From: Microbacterium sp. MYb54
GTDB taxonomy: Bacteria > Actinomycetota > Actinomycetes > Actinomycetales > Microbacteriaceae
Direction: 5' to 3'
DNA length: 64,000 nt
Assembly: GCF_002979515.1 (NCBI RefSeq)
Contig: NZ_PCPA01000005.1
Location: 124,001-188,000 of the forward strand
Under the pieces are notes generated by a model, which saw only the letters and a program-made list of their open reading frames with translations, did not search any database and was not told the origin of the DNA. Positions 45,071-54,151 of this stretch are shown in pieces (position 1 is the stretch's first letter; every line of letters starts with the position of its first letter). Both the position numbers and the translations under genes were made by a program.

Positions 45071-46393
45071 TTGTTTAGCGCCATCGCGCGGATCTTCCGC
45101 ACCCCCGACCTGCGTCGGAAGATCGGTTTCACTCTCGCCATCGTTGCGATCTACCGTCTCGGGTCCAACGTTCCGGCACCGTTCGTGAACTTCCCGAACG
45201 TCGAAGAGTGTCTCGCCGCCAACGCGGGCACCGATGGGCTGCTCGGACTGGTCAACCTCTTCTCCGGCGGCGCGCTGCTGCAGCTGTCGATCTTCGCGCT
45301 CGGCGTCATGCCATACATCACCGCGACGATCATCACGCAGCTCCTGCGCGTCGTCATCCCACACTTCGAGGCGCTGCACAAGGAAGGACAGGCCGGACAG
45401 GCCCGTCTGACCCAGTACACGCGTTACCTCACGATCGCCCTCGCGCTGCTCCAGTCGACGACTCTCGTCACGGTCGCGCGCAGCGGTCAGCTCTTCGGTA
45501 CCACCGACCTCGCAGCGTGCCAGCAGCTGCTGACGAACGACGTGTGGTGGGCACAGCTGCTCATCATCATGGCGATGACGGCCGGCACCGGTCTCATCAT
45601 GTGGTTCGCAGAGCTCGTCACCGAGCGCGGCATCGGCAACGGAATGTCGCTGCTCATCTTCACCTCGATCGCTGCGACCTTCCCCGGTGCGATGTGGACG
45701 ATCTGGGAGAGCAAGGGCTTCGAGGTCTTCTTGTTGGTCCTGCTGGTGGGAATCATCGTCATGGGGCTCGTCGTCTTCGTCGAGCAATCCCAACGTCGAA
45801 TCCCGGTGCAATACGCCAAGCGCATGGTGGGCCGCCGCACCTACGGCGGTACGAACACCTACATCCCGATCAAGGTGAACATGGCGGGTGTGATCCCGGT
45901 GATCTTCGCCTCGTCGCTGCTGTACATCCCGGCGCTCATCGCGCAGTTCAACACCCCGCAGGACGGATCGACTCCGGCAGCCTGGGTGACCTGGATCAGC
46001 GCGAACTTCACGACCGGCAACAGCCCGGTCTACATGGCCGCATACTTCCTGCTGATTATCGGGTTCACCTACTTCTACGTGGCGATCACGTTCAACCCGG
46101 TCGAGGTCGCGGACAACATGAAGAAGTACGGCGGGTTCATCCCGGGTATCCGTGCCGGGCGCCCGACGGCCGAGTACCTCGACTACGTGCTCACCCGCAT
46201 CACGCTTCCCGGCTCCCTGTACCTCGGCCTGATCGCGCTCATCCCGCTCATCGCTCTGGCCACCGTCGGCGCCAACCAGAACTTCCCGTTCGGCGGCGCG
46301 TCGATCCTCATCATCGTCGGTGTGGGTCTCGAGACGGTCAAGCAGATCGACGCGCAGCTGCAGCAGCGACACTACGAAGGGCTCCTCCGATGA
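45071..46393 (+). CDS. secY: SecY, protein translocase channel subunit
   Basis: 440-residue, 10-helix pore of the Sec translocon. TPDLRRKIGFTLAIVAIYRL starts helix 1, and SGGALLQLSIFALGVMPYIT and YIPIKVNMAGVIPVIFASSL are family signatures. I chose TTG 45071 as start because AGGAGG lies 7 bases upstream and the protein then begins like other SecY proteins. An upstream in-frame extension to 44984 is a shadow. Overlaps adk by 4 bases. Confidence 0.97.
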   Translation: MFSAIARIFRTPDLRRKIGFTLAIVAIYRLGSNVPAPFVNFPNVEECLAANAGTDGLLGLVNLFSGGALLQLSIFALGVMPYITATIITQLLRVVIPHFEALHKEGQAGQARLTQYTRYLTIALALLQSTTLVTVARSGQLFGTTDLAACQQLLTNDVWWAQLLIIMAMTAGTGLIMWFAELVTERGIGNGMSLLIFTSIAATFPGAMWTIWESKGFEVFLLVLLVGIIVMGLVVFVEQSQRRIPVQYAKRMVGRRTYGGTNTYIPIKVNMAGVIPVIFASSLLYIPALIAQFNTPQDGSTPAAWVTWISANFTTGNSPVYMAAYFLLIIGFTYFYVAITFNPVEVADNMKKYGGFIPGIRAGRPTAEYLDYVLTRITLPGSLYLGLIALIPLIALATVGANQNFPFGGASILIIVGVGLETVKQIDAQLQQRHYEGLLR

Positions 46394-46995
46394 CAGCATC
46401 CGCACGTCTTCTCATCGTCGGCCCGCAGGGTTCCGGCAAGGGCACGCAGGGCGTGCGCATCGCCGAGTCCTACGGCATCCCGGTCGTGTCGACCGGCGAC
46501 ATCTTCCGCGCGAACATCAAGGAGGGGACGCCCCTCGGCCAGCAGGTCACGGCGATCCTCGACAAGGGTGACCTCGTCCCGGATGAGCTGACGAGCGAGA
46601 TCGTGCGCGACCGGCTGTCACAGGATGACGCCGCCCAGGGGTTCCTGCTCGACGGGTACCCGCGCAACACCGCGCAGGTCGCCCACCTCGAGTCGTTCCT
46701 CTCCGAGCGGGGAGAGGCGCTTGACGCCGTCATCCTCCTCGATGTGCCGCGGGAGGAGAGCCTGGAGCGTCTGACGCTCCGTGCGACCGAACAGGGGCGC
46801 TCTGACGACACCCCTGAGGCCATCGGTCACCGCCTCGACATCTACGAGCGTGAGACCGCCCCGATCATCGAGGTCTACGGCCCCAAGGGCATCGTGGATC
46901 GCATCGACGGCGTCGGCTCGCTCGACGAGATCACCGAGCGTATCTCCGAGGCACTGGCCGCGCGAGGCCTGCGCCTCGCGGCCTCAGCGTCCTGA
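46390..46995 (+). CDS. adk: adenylate kinase
   Basis: 201 residues; converts AMP plus ATP to two ADP. P-loop LLIVGPQGSGKGTQGVRIAE, STGDIFRANIKEGTPLGQQV, and FLLDGYPRNTAQVAHLESFL are present. It is the short form lacking the LID insertion. Note P-loop GPQGSGKGT where GAPGAGKGT is more usual. ATGA overlap with secY and 1 base before map. Confidence 0.97.
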   Translation: MTASARLLIVGPQGSGKGTQGVRIAESYGIPVVSTGDIFRANIKEGTPLGQQVTAILDKGDLVPDELTSEIVRDRLSQDDAAQGFLLDGYPRNTAQVAHLESFLSERGEALDAVILLDVPREESLERLTLRATEQGRSDDTPEAIGHRLDIYERETAPIIEVYGPKGIVDRIDGVGSLDEITERISEALAARGLRLAASAS

Positions 46996-46996
46996 G

Positions 46997-47848
46997 ATGT
47001 TCCGCCGGTCGATTTACAAGACCCCGGCTCAGCTGCGAGCCATGGTGGAGCCTGGGCTCATCACGGCTGCGGCGCTCGATGCCGTCCGCCCGTTGATCAA
47101 GGCCGGCGTCACGACGCTGGAGCTGGACGCGGTCGCGAACCGCACGATCCTGGCCCGTGGCGCGGAGTCGAACTTCCAGCTGGTGCGCGGCTACAGCCAC
47201 ACGACCTGCATCTCGGTCAACGAGCAGGTCGTCCACGGCATCCCGGGGGAGCGGGTGCTGCAGCCGGGCGACATCGTGTCGGTCGACTGCGGAGCGCAGT
47301 TCCAGGGGTGGAACGGCGACAGCGCCATCACGGTGGTCGTTCCCGACCCGGAGCGACCGGAGCTGGTCGCCCGCCGCGAGGAGCTCTCCCGCGTCACCGA
47401 GGGCTCCATGTGGGCCGGTATTGCCGCGATGGCATCCGTCTCATCGATCGATGAGATCGGTGCAGCCATCCAGGAGTACATCGAGGCACAGGGCTCCTCA
47501 GCGGTCTCCGGCGAGACCTACGGGATCCTGCGCGAGTATGTGGGCCACGGCATCGGTCGCAAGATGCACGAGGCGCCCAGCGTCTTCAACTACCGCACGC
47601 CCGACCGCGGCGAAGACGTGAAGCCCGGTCTGGTGCTCGCGATCGAGCCGATGGTCACCGCCGGCGGCGATGCGACCTTCATCGAGGAAGACGACTGGAC
47701 GGTCACCACGGTCGACGGCACGGACGGCTCCCATTGGGAACATAGTGTCGCACTGCATGATGGTGGTATCTGGGTGCTGACTGCGCCCGATGGTGGAAGA
47801 GCCGGACTCGCCCCGTTCGGGGTAGAGCCTCGAGAGATCGGAAAGTAA
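46997..47848 (+). CDS. map: methionine aminopeptidase type I
   Basis: 283 residues; removes the N-terminal Met from new proteins. Metal ligands are visible in VSVDCGAQFQGWNGDSA (two Asp), YVGHGIGRKMHE (His), VLAIEPMVT (Glu) and SHWEHSVAL (Glu). The substrate His lies in GYSHTTCISVN. It ends with a TAATG overlap into the DsbA-like gene. Confidence 0.97.
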   Translation: MFRRSIYKTPAQLRAMVEPGLITAAALDAVRPLIKAGVTTLELDAVANRTILARGAESNFQLVRGYSHTTCISVNEQVVHGIPGERVLQPGDIVSVDCGAQFQGWNGDSAITVVVPDPERPELVARREELSRVTEGSMWAGIAAMASVSSIDEIGAAIQEYIEAQGSSAVSGETYGILREYVGHGIGRKMHEAPSVFNYRTPDRGEDVKPGLVLAIEPMVTAGGDATFIEEDDWTVTTVDGTDGSHWEHSVALHDGGIWVLTAPDGGRAGLAPFGVEPREIGK

Positions 47849-48507
47849 TGGCAGCGGCGAAGAGCAACACCAACTGGTTCGCGATCGGCGTCTCGATCGC
47901 CGTGGTCGTTGTACTGGTGGCGATCGGTGGACTCGTGGTGTTCCTCAACAACCAGGCCACTGCGCCCGGTGCGGCGCCGAAGGGTGACATCATCAACCAG
48001 GAGACTGGCGCGATCGTGATTGGTGACGGAGAGGACACGGTCGATACCTACATCGACTTCATGTGCCCGATCTGCGGTCAGTTTGAGCAGCAGTACGGTG
48101 AGCAGCTTCAGGCTGCCGCCAACGACGGCAAGATCACGCTCAACATCCACCCGATCGCCATTCTGGACTTCCGATCGACCTCGGAGTATTCGTCGAGAGC
48201 TGCCGCGGCGATGTATTGCGTCGCAGAGAACGATCCCGACGTGGCTGTGGACTACATGAAGACGCTGTTCGACAATCAGCCGGCCGAAGGTTCCGCGGGT
48301 CTCGACGATGAGCAGCTGATCGCGTACGCGAAGCAGGTGGGTGCGGATGCGTCCGTCGACTGCATCACGGATAAGACGTACATCAAGTTCCCCGCGGCTC
48401 AGGCGAAGGCCCATGAGATCAAGGGCACGCCGACCATCGAGGTCAACGGCAAGCGTCTCGATCTCCAGGCTGGCGACATTGCCCAGATGGAGAAGCTCCT
48501 GGGCTGA
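47848..48507 (+). CDS. membrane-anchored DsbA/thioredoxin-fold protein
   Basis: 219 residues. A membrane helix at about 11-33 places the rest outside the cell. The active site is DFMCPICGQF (Cys73, Cys76), with a cis-Pro loop GTPTIEVNG near the C-terminus. Two further Cys (MYCVAEN, VDCITDK) could form a structural disulfide. It resembles the DsbA-family proteins of actinobacteria that oxidise secreted proteins. It is coupled to map by a one-base overlap. The next gene encodes a secreted four-Cys peptide, a possible client. Confidence 0.9.
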   Translation: MAAAKSNTNWFAIGVSIAVVVVLVAIGGLVVFLNNQATAPGAAPKGDIINQETGAIVIGDGEDTVDTYIDFMCPICGQFEQQYGEQLQAAANDGKITLNIHPIAILDFRSTSEYSSRAAAAMYCVAENDPDVAVDYMKTLFDNQPAEGSAGLDDEQLIAYAKQVGADASVDCITDKTYIKFPAAQAKAHEIKGTPTIEVNGKRLDLQAGDIAQMEKLLG

Positions 48508-48650
48508 CTTTCGTTGCCGGCGTCGAGCGACTTTGGTTCAAAGTTCTCCGTCGCGTCGGGTGTTGTGTGTGCCTGCGCGTGCATTAGACCTACGCTCTCG
48601 ATGAACCGCATGGCCGCTTGTATGGCGGGCAGTGGTAATCGATCGGAGAG

Positions 48651-48944
48651 ATGATGAAGTCTAAGAAGCTTGGAACGATCCTCGCGTCGCTTGCGCTGGC
48701 GGGAGGAATGCTGATCGCTGGAGGGGCGCCAGCCTACGCAGGGTCATGTAGTGCCGTAAAGGGTGGCACACCCGACGGGACCATTGCCGCATCATGCACC
48801 GGAACGGTCACCATCTGGTGGAAGTGTTCCAGCGATCTCACCGGGTATGAGAACAAGAAGAAGATCAACTTCGGCACCGGGTCATCGCAGGTATTCAAGG
48901 GATGCGACAGAGGATTCGCCCGACAGGTCTACTACTCCAATTGA
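48651..48944 (+). CDS. small secreted four-cysteine protein of unknown family
   Basis: 97 residues with a clear Sec signal: Lys-rich start, hydrophobic core and an APAYA cleavage site after residue 30. The mature ~67 residues hold Cys33, 49, 59 and 85, enough for two disulfides, plus a Trp-Trp pair and an aromatic C-terminus. Start is ATG 48651 or 48654 behind GGAGAG. Codon use is less GC3-biased than in the ribosomal genes around it, a hint of recent origin or transfer. It has its own terminator. I recognise no family; toxin, inhibitor or surface ligand are open guesses. Confidence 0.75.
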   Translation: MMKSKKLGTILASLALAGGMLIAGGAPAYAGSCSAVKGGTPDGTIAASCTGTVTIWWKCSSDLTGYENKKKINFGTGSSQVFKGCDRGFARQVYYSN

Positions 48945-48963
48945 TATCTCCAACGGGTAGACG

Positions 48964-48996
48964 CAGCGGCGGGATCGTTCCACGGTCCCGCCGCTG
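48964..48996 (+). terminator. terminator after the secreted-peptide gene
   Basis: CAGCGGCGGGA and TCCCGCCGCTG (11 bp, perfect) with an 11-base loop, 19 bases after the stop. Confidence 0.8.
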
Positions 48997-49168
48997 TCCG
49001 TCCTAGCGTTCGTGTGCTTCGTGCCGTCGCTCTTCGGGTTGTCGGTGAGCACCTGGCACAACGCCGTTGACGCACGAAAGATGAGCAAGACTCCTGACCC
49101 GTGTGGCGCTGCTCTCATCTTCGAGTTGCGACGGGTCGAAAAACGGTGCCTTGATCGGGGATCTCAAG

Positions 49169-49197
49169 TTGCCGGATGGCCCCAGAGCGTCTAACAT
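49169..49197 (+). promoter_or_regulatory. infA promoter (alpha operon)
   Basis: TTGCCG (49169-49174) and TAACAT (49192-49197) are spaced by 17 bases. It lies in the 358-base gap between the secreted-peptide gene and infA. Apart from this promoter and the terminator, that gap shows nothing else. Confidence 0.75.
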
Positions 49198-49302
49198 AGA
49201 TCTTTGGTGCTTTGTGCCTTGATTCGGCGTGTCCGGCGGCGCAGTACCACAATCCAATCACCCACCGCAGATCGACCGATCTGCAGAAGCGTCAGCGAGG
49301 CT

Positions 49303-49524
49303 ATGGCTAAGAAAGACGGTGTCATCGAGATCGAGGGCGTGATCTCCGAGGCTCTGCCCAACGCGATGTTCCGCGTTGAGCTCAGCAACGGACACAAGGT
49401 CCTTGCAACGATCTCCGGCAAGATGCGGCAGAACTACATCCGCATCATCCCCGAGGACCGTGTGGTCGTGGAGCTCAGCCCCTACGACCTGACCCGCGGC
49501 CGTATCGTCTACCGCTACCGCTGA
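49303..49524 (+). CDS. infA: translation initiation factor IF-1
   Basis: 73 residues, OB fold, occupies the A site during initiation. [20 protein letters not shown] and [20 protein letters not shown] are characteristic. ATG 49303; the frame upstream is a shadow. It is the first gene of the infA-rpmJ-rpsM-rpsK-rpoA-rplQ block. Confidence 0.99.
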   Translation: MAKKDGVIEIEGVISEALPNAMFRVELSNGHKVLATISGKMRQNYIRIIPEDRVVVELSPYDLTRGRIVYRYR

Positions 49525-49588
49525 TCGGTCGAGAAGTAACGGCCTGCCTCTGCTCGAGGCGGTACGAAGACAGCGAACAGGAAACATC

Positions 49589-49705
49589 ATGAAGGTCAAC
49601 CCCAGCGTCAAGCCCATCTGCGATCACTGCAAGGTGATCCGCCGTCACGGCCGCGTCATGGTGATCTGCAAGAGCAACCCGCGTCACAAGCAGCGCCAGG
49701 GCTGA
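49589..49705 (+). CDS. rpmJ: 50S ribosomal protein L36
   Basis: 38 residues from ATG 49589 to TGA 49703-49705. The zinc-binding C-type pattern is intact ([17 protein letters not shown], then a final His in NPRHKQRQG). Zinc-type L36 pairs with zinc-free paralogues elsewhere in many actinobacteria. It has an ACAGGAAAC site upstream. Confidence 0.97.
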   Translation: MKVNPSVKPICDHCKVIRRHGRVMVICKSNPRHKQRQG

Positions 49706-49711
49706 GCCCTG

Positions 49712-49740
49712 GCGGGCCGCCGATCTGATCGACGGCCCGC
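49712..49740 (+). other. hairpin after rpmJ
   Basis: GCGGGCCG and the downstream CGGCCCGC pair with further inner complementarity. There is no U-tract; it may attenuate before rpsM, which starts 140 bases later. Confidence 0.5.
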
Positions 49741-49879
49741 GCTGCGCGGCATCGCTCGTGCACATCTCACAACTGAATACACAACGGCAGGGTCAGAACT
49801 CGCGGAAGCGGGGGACACCTCGGGCGGAGGCCCGGGCACCGATCCTGTTCCACACCTCCACAAAACCCAGGAGAACCGC

Positions 49880-50254
<375 letters not shown>

Positions 50255-50285
50255 GCGCGGCCCCAGGGACTAGGAGAACACTTTC

Positions 50286-50684
50286 ATGGCTGCACCCAAG
50301 GCCGCCGCGCGCAAGCCGCGCCGCAAGGAAAAGAAGAACATCGCGCTGGGCCATGCCCACATCAAGTCGACGTTCAACAACACCATCGTTTCGATCACCG
50401 ACCCGTCCGGCGCTGTCATCAGCTGGGCCTCGTCGGGTGGCGTGGGCTTCAAGGGCTCGCGCAAGTCGACGCCGTACGCCGCAGGGCTTGCTGCCGAGTC
50501 TGCTGCGCGTCAGGCGCAGGAGCACGGCGTCAAGAAGGTCGACGTCTTCGTGAAGGGTCCGGGCTCCGGCCGCGAGACCGCGATCCGCTCGCTGCAGGCC
50601 GCTGGCCTCGAGGTCGGTTCGATCCAGGACGTCACCCCGCAGGCGCACAACGGCTGCCGCCCGCCGAAGCGCCGCCGCGTCTGA
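50286..50684 (+). CDS. rpsK: 30S ribosomal protein S11
   Basis: 132 residues; platform protein near the Shine-Dalgarno helix. [33 protein letters not shown] and [11 protein letters not shown] identify it. Starts 31 bases after rpsM. Confidence 0.99.
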   Translation: MAAPKAAARKPRRKEKKNIALGHAHIKSTFNNTIVSITDPSGAVISWASSGGVGFKGSRKSTPYAAGLAAESAARQAQEHGVKKVDVFVKGPGSGRETAIRSLQAAGLEVGSIQDVTPQAHNGCRPPKRRRV

Positions 50685-50692
50685 CGTGCGTT

Positions 50693-50728
50693 CGAGCCGC
50701 TCGGCCCTTTCGGGGTCCGGGCGGCTCG
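50693..50728 (+). terminator. hairpin between rpsK and rpoA
   Basis: CGAGCCGC (50693-50700) pairs with GCGGCTCG (50721-50728), with additional G/C pairing around a TTTC loop. It starts 8 bases after the rpsK stop and may set the ratio of rpoA to ribosomal protein mRNA. Confidence 0.7.
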
Positions 50729-50817
50729 ACGCCCGCCAGCGGGCATCGACTTTAAAAACTCAAGACCTCACCCCACCACATGTCATATAGCGGGCATGTG
50801 ATCGAAAGGAACACAGA

Positions 50818-51807
50818 GTGCTTATTGCACAGCGTCCCACACTGACCGAGGAAAAGATCGTCGAGAACCGTAGCCGGTTCATCATCGAGCCTCTGGAGCC
50901 CGGCTTCGGTTACACGATCGGCAACGCGCTGCGTCGCAGCCTGCTGTCGTCGATCCCCGGTGCTGCTGTCACCAGCGTTCGCATCGACGGCGTGCTGCAC
51001 GAGTTCAGCACCATCCCCGGCGTGAAGGAGGATGTCACCGAGATCATCCTCAACATCAAGCAGCTCGTCGTCTCGTCAGAGCGCGATGAGCCCATCACCG
51101 CGTACCTGCGCAAGACGGGTGCCGGCGAAGTCACCGCCGCTGACATCTCGGCTCCGGCCGGTGTCGAGGTGCAGAACCCCGAGCTCGTCATCGCGACGCT
51201 GAACGACACCGCGAAGTTCGAGCTCGAGCTCACCATCGAGCGTGGCCGTGGCTACGTCTCGGCGACGCAGAACCGTAACGAGTATGCCGAGGCCGGTCAG
51301 ATTCCGATCGACTCGATCTACTCGCCGGTCCTCAAGGTCAGCTACCGCGTCGACGCGACCCGTGCCGGGGAGCGCACCGACTTCGACAAGCTCGTCCTCG
51401 ACGTCGAGACCAAGTCGGCCATCAGCCCCCGCGACGCTGTCGCATCGGCTGCGAAGACGCTCACCGAGCTGTTCGGTCTCGCTCGCGAGCTGAACGTCGA
51501 GGCCGAGGGCATCGAGATCGGCCCGGCGCCGGTGGAGGCTGTGAACTCCAGCGAGCTGTCGATGCCGATCGAAGACCTCGACCTGTCGGTCCGCTCGTAC
51601 AACTGCCTGAAGCGTGAGGGCATCAACACCGTTTCTGAGCTCGTCGCCCTTTCGGAGACGCAGCTCATGAACATCCGCAATTTCGGCCAGAAGTCGGTCG
51701 ACGAGGTGCGCGACAAGCTCATCTCGCTCGGTCTGTCGCTCAAGGATTCGGTGCCCGGTTTCGACGGCGCCCACTTCTACGGCGGCAGCGAAGACGAGTC
51801 CTTCTGA
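50818..51807 (+). CDS. rpoA: RNA polymerase alpha subunit
   Basis: 329 residues. The N-terminal dimerisation domain ([20 protein letters not shown] near residue 28) assembles beta and beta'. The C-terminal domain has [20 protein letters not shown] and [20 protein letters not shown], which contacts UP elements and activators. The GTG start follows an AAAGGAAC site. Lies 133 bases after rpsK with a hairpin in between. Confidence 0.99.
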   Translation: MLIAQRPTLTEEKIVENRSRFIIEPLEPGFGYTIGNALRRSLLSSIPGAAVTSVRIDGVLHEFSTIPGVKEDVTEIILNIKQLVVSSERDEPITAYLRKTGAGEVTAADISAPAGVEVQNPELVIATLNDTAKFELELTIERGRGYVSATQNRNEYAEAGQIPIDSIYSPVLKVSYRVDATRAGERTDFDKLVLDVETKSAISPRDAVASAAKTLTELFGLARELNVEAEGIEIGPAPVEAVNSSELSMPIEDLDLSVRSYNCLKREGINTVSELVALSETQLMNIRNFGQKSVDEVRDKLISLGLSLKDSVPGFDGAHFYGGSEDESF

Positions 51808-51840
51808 TACCCGACCTTTCTGACCAGGAGCTAGACGATT

Positions 51841-52404
51841 ATGCCCAAGCCCACTAAGGGTCCCCGCCTCGGAGGCGGCCCCGCACACGAGCGCCTCATG
51901 CTTGCAAACCTTGCAGCGGCGCTCTACACCCACAAGTCGATCAAGACGACCGAGACCAAGGCCAAGCGCCTTCGTCCGCTCGCTGAGCGTCTGATCACCT
52001 TCGCCAAGCGTGGCGACCTGCACGCGCGCCGTCGCGTGCTCGCCGTCATCGGCGACAAGAGCGTCGTTCACACGCTCTTCGCCGAGATCGCACCGCTGGT
52101 CGCTGACCGTGAGGGTGGCTACACCCGCATCACGAAGGTCGGCAACCGCAAGGGCGACAACGCGCCCATGGCCGTGATCGAGCTCGTTCTCGAGCCCGTC
52201 ACGCCGAAGAAGAAGGCTGCCGCGAAGGCTGCTCCGAAGGCTGAGAAGGCCGCCAAGGCGGAGAAGCCCGCCGAGGTCGTCGAGGAGGCTCCCGTCGAGG
52301 AGGCTCCCGTCGAGGACGCCGCCGACGCCGGTGCCGAGTCGCAGGCCGAGGGCGAAGCAGCCGAGGCTGCCGCCGAGGACGCTGTCGAGAAGAAGTCCGA
52401 GTAA
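51841..52404 (+). CDS. rplQ: 50S ribosomal protein L17 with acidic C-terminal tail
   Basis: 187 residues; the L17 core ([20 protein letters not shown] through [20 protein letters not shown]) fills the first ~120. The rest is a low-complexity Ala/Lys and then Glu/Ala tail with an [13 protein letters not shown] repeat. The tail is likely flexible on the ribosome surface near the exit. Last gene of the alpha operon. Confidence 0.98.
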   Translation: MPKPTKGPRLGGGPAHERLMLANLAAALYTHKSIKTTETKAKRLRPLAERLITFAKRGDLHARRRVLAVIGDKSVVHTLFAEIAPLVADREGGYTRITKVGNRKGDNAPMAVIELVLEPVTPKKKAAAKAAPKAEKAAKAEKPAEVVEEAPVEEAPVEDAADAGAESQAEGEAAEAAAEDAVEKKSE

Positions 52405-52414
52405 GGACCTCGCT

Positions 52415-52462
52415 CATAGAAGAAGCCCGTCGCCCCTTGTGGGGCGGCGGGCTTCTTCTATG
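52415..52462. terminator. bidirectional terminator (rplQ and the ligase gene)
   Basis: Arms at 52415-52436 and 52441-52462 form a 22-bp stem with one G-U pair and a TTGT loop. AT-rich outer ends (CATAGAAGAAG / CTTCTTCTATG) supply U-tracts on both strands. It separates convergent transcription units. Confidence 0.93.
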
Positions 52463-52483
52463 TGGAAGTGAAGGCGTTGTTCG

Positions 52484-54058
52484 TCAGCGGGCGCGCAGGT
52501 CTTTGCGGAGGATCTTCCCCGAGCTCGACTTCGGGATCACCTCGATGAACTCCACCTGCCGCACCTTCTCATGCGGTGCGACGTGCGAGGCGACGTGAGC
52601 CATCACGACATCGGCATCGAGGTCGGCTCCGGGCTGCCGCACCACGAAGGCCTTCGGCACCTCCTGGCCGTCTTCATCGAACGCACCGATCACGGCGGCA
52701 TCCGCGATGGCCGGGTGCTCGAGCAGCACCGCCTCCAGCACGGCAGGGGCGACCTGATACCCCTTGTACTTGATGAGCTCCTTGAGTCGATCGACGATCC
52801 GATAGATCCCGTCATGGGTCACGGTCGCGACGTCGCCGGTGTGCAGCCAGCCGTCGGCATCGAGCATCTCGGCTGTGGCATCCGGGCGGTTGAGGTATCC
52901 GACCATCACCTGCGGCCCGCGCACCCACAACTCACCAGGCTCGCTGGCACCATCGGTCGGGACGGCGACATCTTCACCCGAGTCGGGGTCGACGAGTCGT
53001 GCCTCGGTGTTCGGAACGAGCGGCCCGATGCTCGAGCGGTCGATGTCGTTGCGAGTCTCGGAGATCAGGTTCACGGCAGGACTCGTCTCGGTCATGCCGT
53101 AACCCTGCGTGACGATGCAGCCGAGCCGGTTCGCGACGGCTGAGGCCAGAGCGCCGTCGAGAGGGGCGGCACCCGAGAAGATCACCTTCACCGCGGAGAG
53201 GTCGTACTGATCGATGATCGGATGCTTCGCGAGTGCGACCGCGATCGGCGGCGCGACGAACACCCAGGTGGTGCGGTGCTCGGCGATGATGCGCAGGAAC
53301 TCGGGGAGGTCGAACTTCGGCATCGTGACGAGCCCCGCCCGCTGGCGCAGAGCGAAGTTCAGAAGCACGGTCATGCCGTAGATGTGGAAGAAGGGCAGCA
53401 CGGCCAGCACGCGGTCGCTCGCGTCGACGCCGAGGACCGGGCGGCACTGCGACACGTTGGCCACGAGGTTCCGATGCGTGAGCATGACCCCCTTCGGGCG
53501 TCCGGTGGTTCCCGAGGAGTAGGGCAGGACGGCGAGATGGGTGGCTGGATCGAACGAGACCTCGGGGGCCGGATGTCCCTCGCCGAGGAGTGCCGGAAGC
53601 GAGGGGTGTCCTTCCGCGCCGTCGAGCACGATGACGTGATCGGCGGCGAATCCGAGCTTCTCAGCGGCCGCCTGCGCCCCGGGGAGGAGAGGTGACACGG
53701 TGACGAGCCAGGTCGCGCCGGCATCGGTGAGCTGGTTCGCTATCTCGTCTGCGGTGTAGAGGGAGTTGATGGTGGTCGCCGTGGCCCCTGCCCGGAGAAT
53801 CCCGTGGAACACGGTGGCGAACGCGGGGATGTTCGGGCACAGCACGCCGACCGTCGTTCCGACGCCGACCCCGCGAGCAGCGAGGGCTCCGGCGAACAGA
53901 TCGATCTGTCCGACCAGCTGTCGGTAGGTCGTGGTCGCCCCGCTCATCCCGTCGACGAGGGCGATCGTGTCGAGCTCGGCTTCGCCGAGTCCTCCGAAGA
54001 GGAATTCGTGGATGGAGACCTCGGGGATCTCCACATCGGGATAGGTGCTGCGAACCAT
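52484..54058 (-). CDS. AMP-dependent acyl-CoA ligase (4-coumarate-CoA ligase-like)
   Basis: 524-residue adenylating enzyme. The phosphate-binding loop is LPYSSGTTGRPKGVMLTHRN (about 175-194). QGYGMTETSP, then DGWLHTGDVATVTHDGIYRI, and KELIKYKGYQVAPAVLEAVL (A8/hinge) follow, with the catalytic Lys in SSGKILRKDLR at the end. The layout suits 4CL-like or medium-chain acyl ligases; the acid substrate is unknown. A GAAGGAGA site precedes the ATG. It follows the fused regulator gene on the same strand with its own promoter. Confidence 0.9.
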   Translation of the reverse strand: MVRSTYPDVEIPEVSIHEFLFGGLGEAELDTIALVDGMSGATTTYRQLVGQIDLFAGALAARGVGVGTTVGVLCPNIPAFATVFHGILRAGATATTINSLYTADEIANQLTDAGATWLVTVSPLLPGAQAAAEKLGFAADHVIVLDGAEGHPSLPALLGEGHPAPEVSFDPATHLAVLPYSSGTTGRPKGVMLTHRNLVANVSQCRPVLGVDASDRVLAVLPFFHIYGMTVLLNFALRQRAGLVTMPKFDLPEFLRIIAEHRTTWVFVAPPIAVALAKHPIIDQYDLSAVKVIFSGAAPLDGALASAVANRLGCIVTQGYGMTETSPAVNLISETRNDIDRSSIGPLVPNTEARLVDPDSGEDVAVPTDGASEPGELWVRGPQVMVGYLNRPDATAEMLDADGWLHTGDVATVTHDGIYRIVDRLKELIKYKGYQVAPAVLEAVLLEHPAIADAAVIGAFDEDGQEVPKAFVVRQPGADLDADVVMAHVASHVAPHEKVRQVEFIEVIPKSSSGKILRKDLRAR

Positions 54059-54115
54059 GAGATCTCCTTCGATCCGGGGGAGCCGACGGCGTCGTCGAAT
54101 GCGATCCAGTGTCGC

Positions 54116-54143
54116 ACACTACGGCACTGCGTCCCAGTGTCGA
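54116..54143 (-). promoter_or_regulatory. probable promoter of the ligase gene, with CCAGTGTCG repeats
   Basis: On the minus strand TCGACA (54138-54143) and TAGTGT (54116-54121) are 16 bases apart. On the plus strand CCAGTGTCG occurs twice, at 54106-54114 and 54134-54142, flanking the -10 box 28 bases apart. The repeats may be operator sites. Confidence 0.5.
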
Positions 54144-54151
54144 GGTGATGT

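Noticed and set aside
49012-49194. 60-codon frame upstream of infA
   Set aside because: No ribosome site, and the infA promoter lies over its end; looks like chance.
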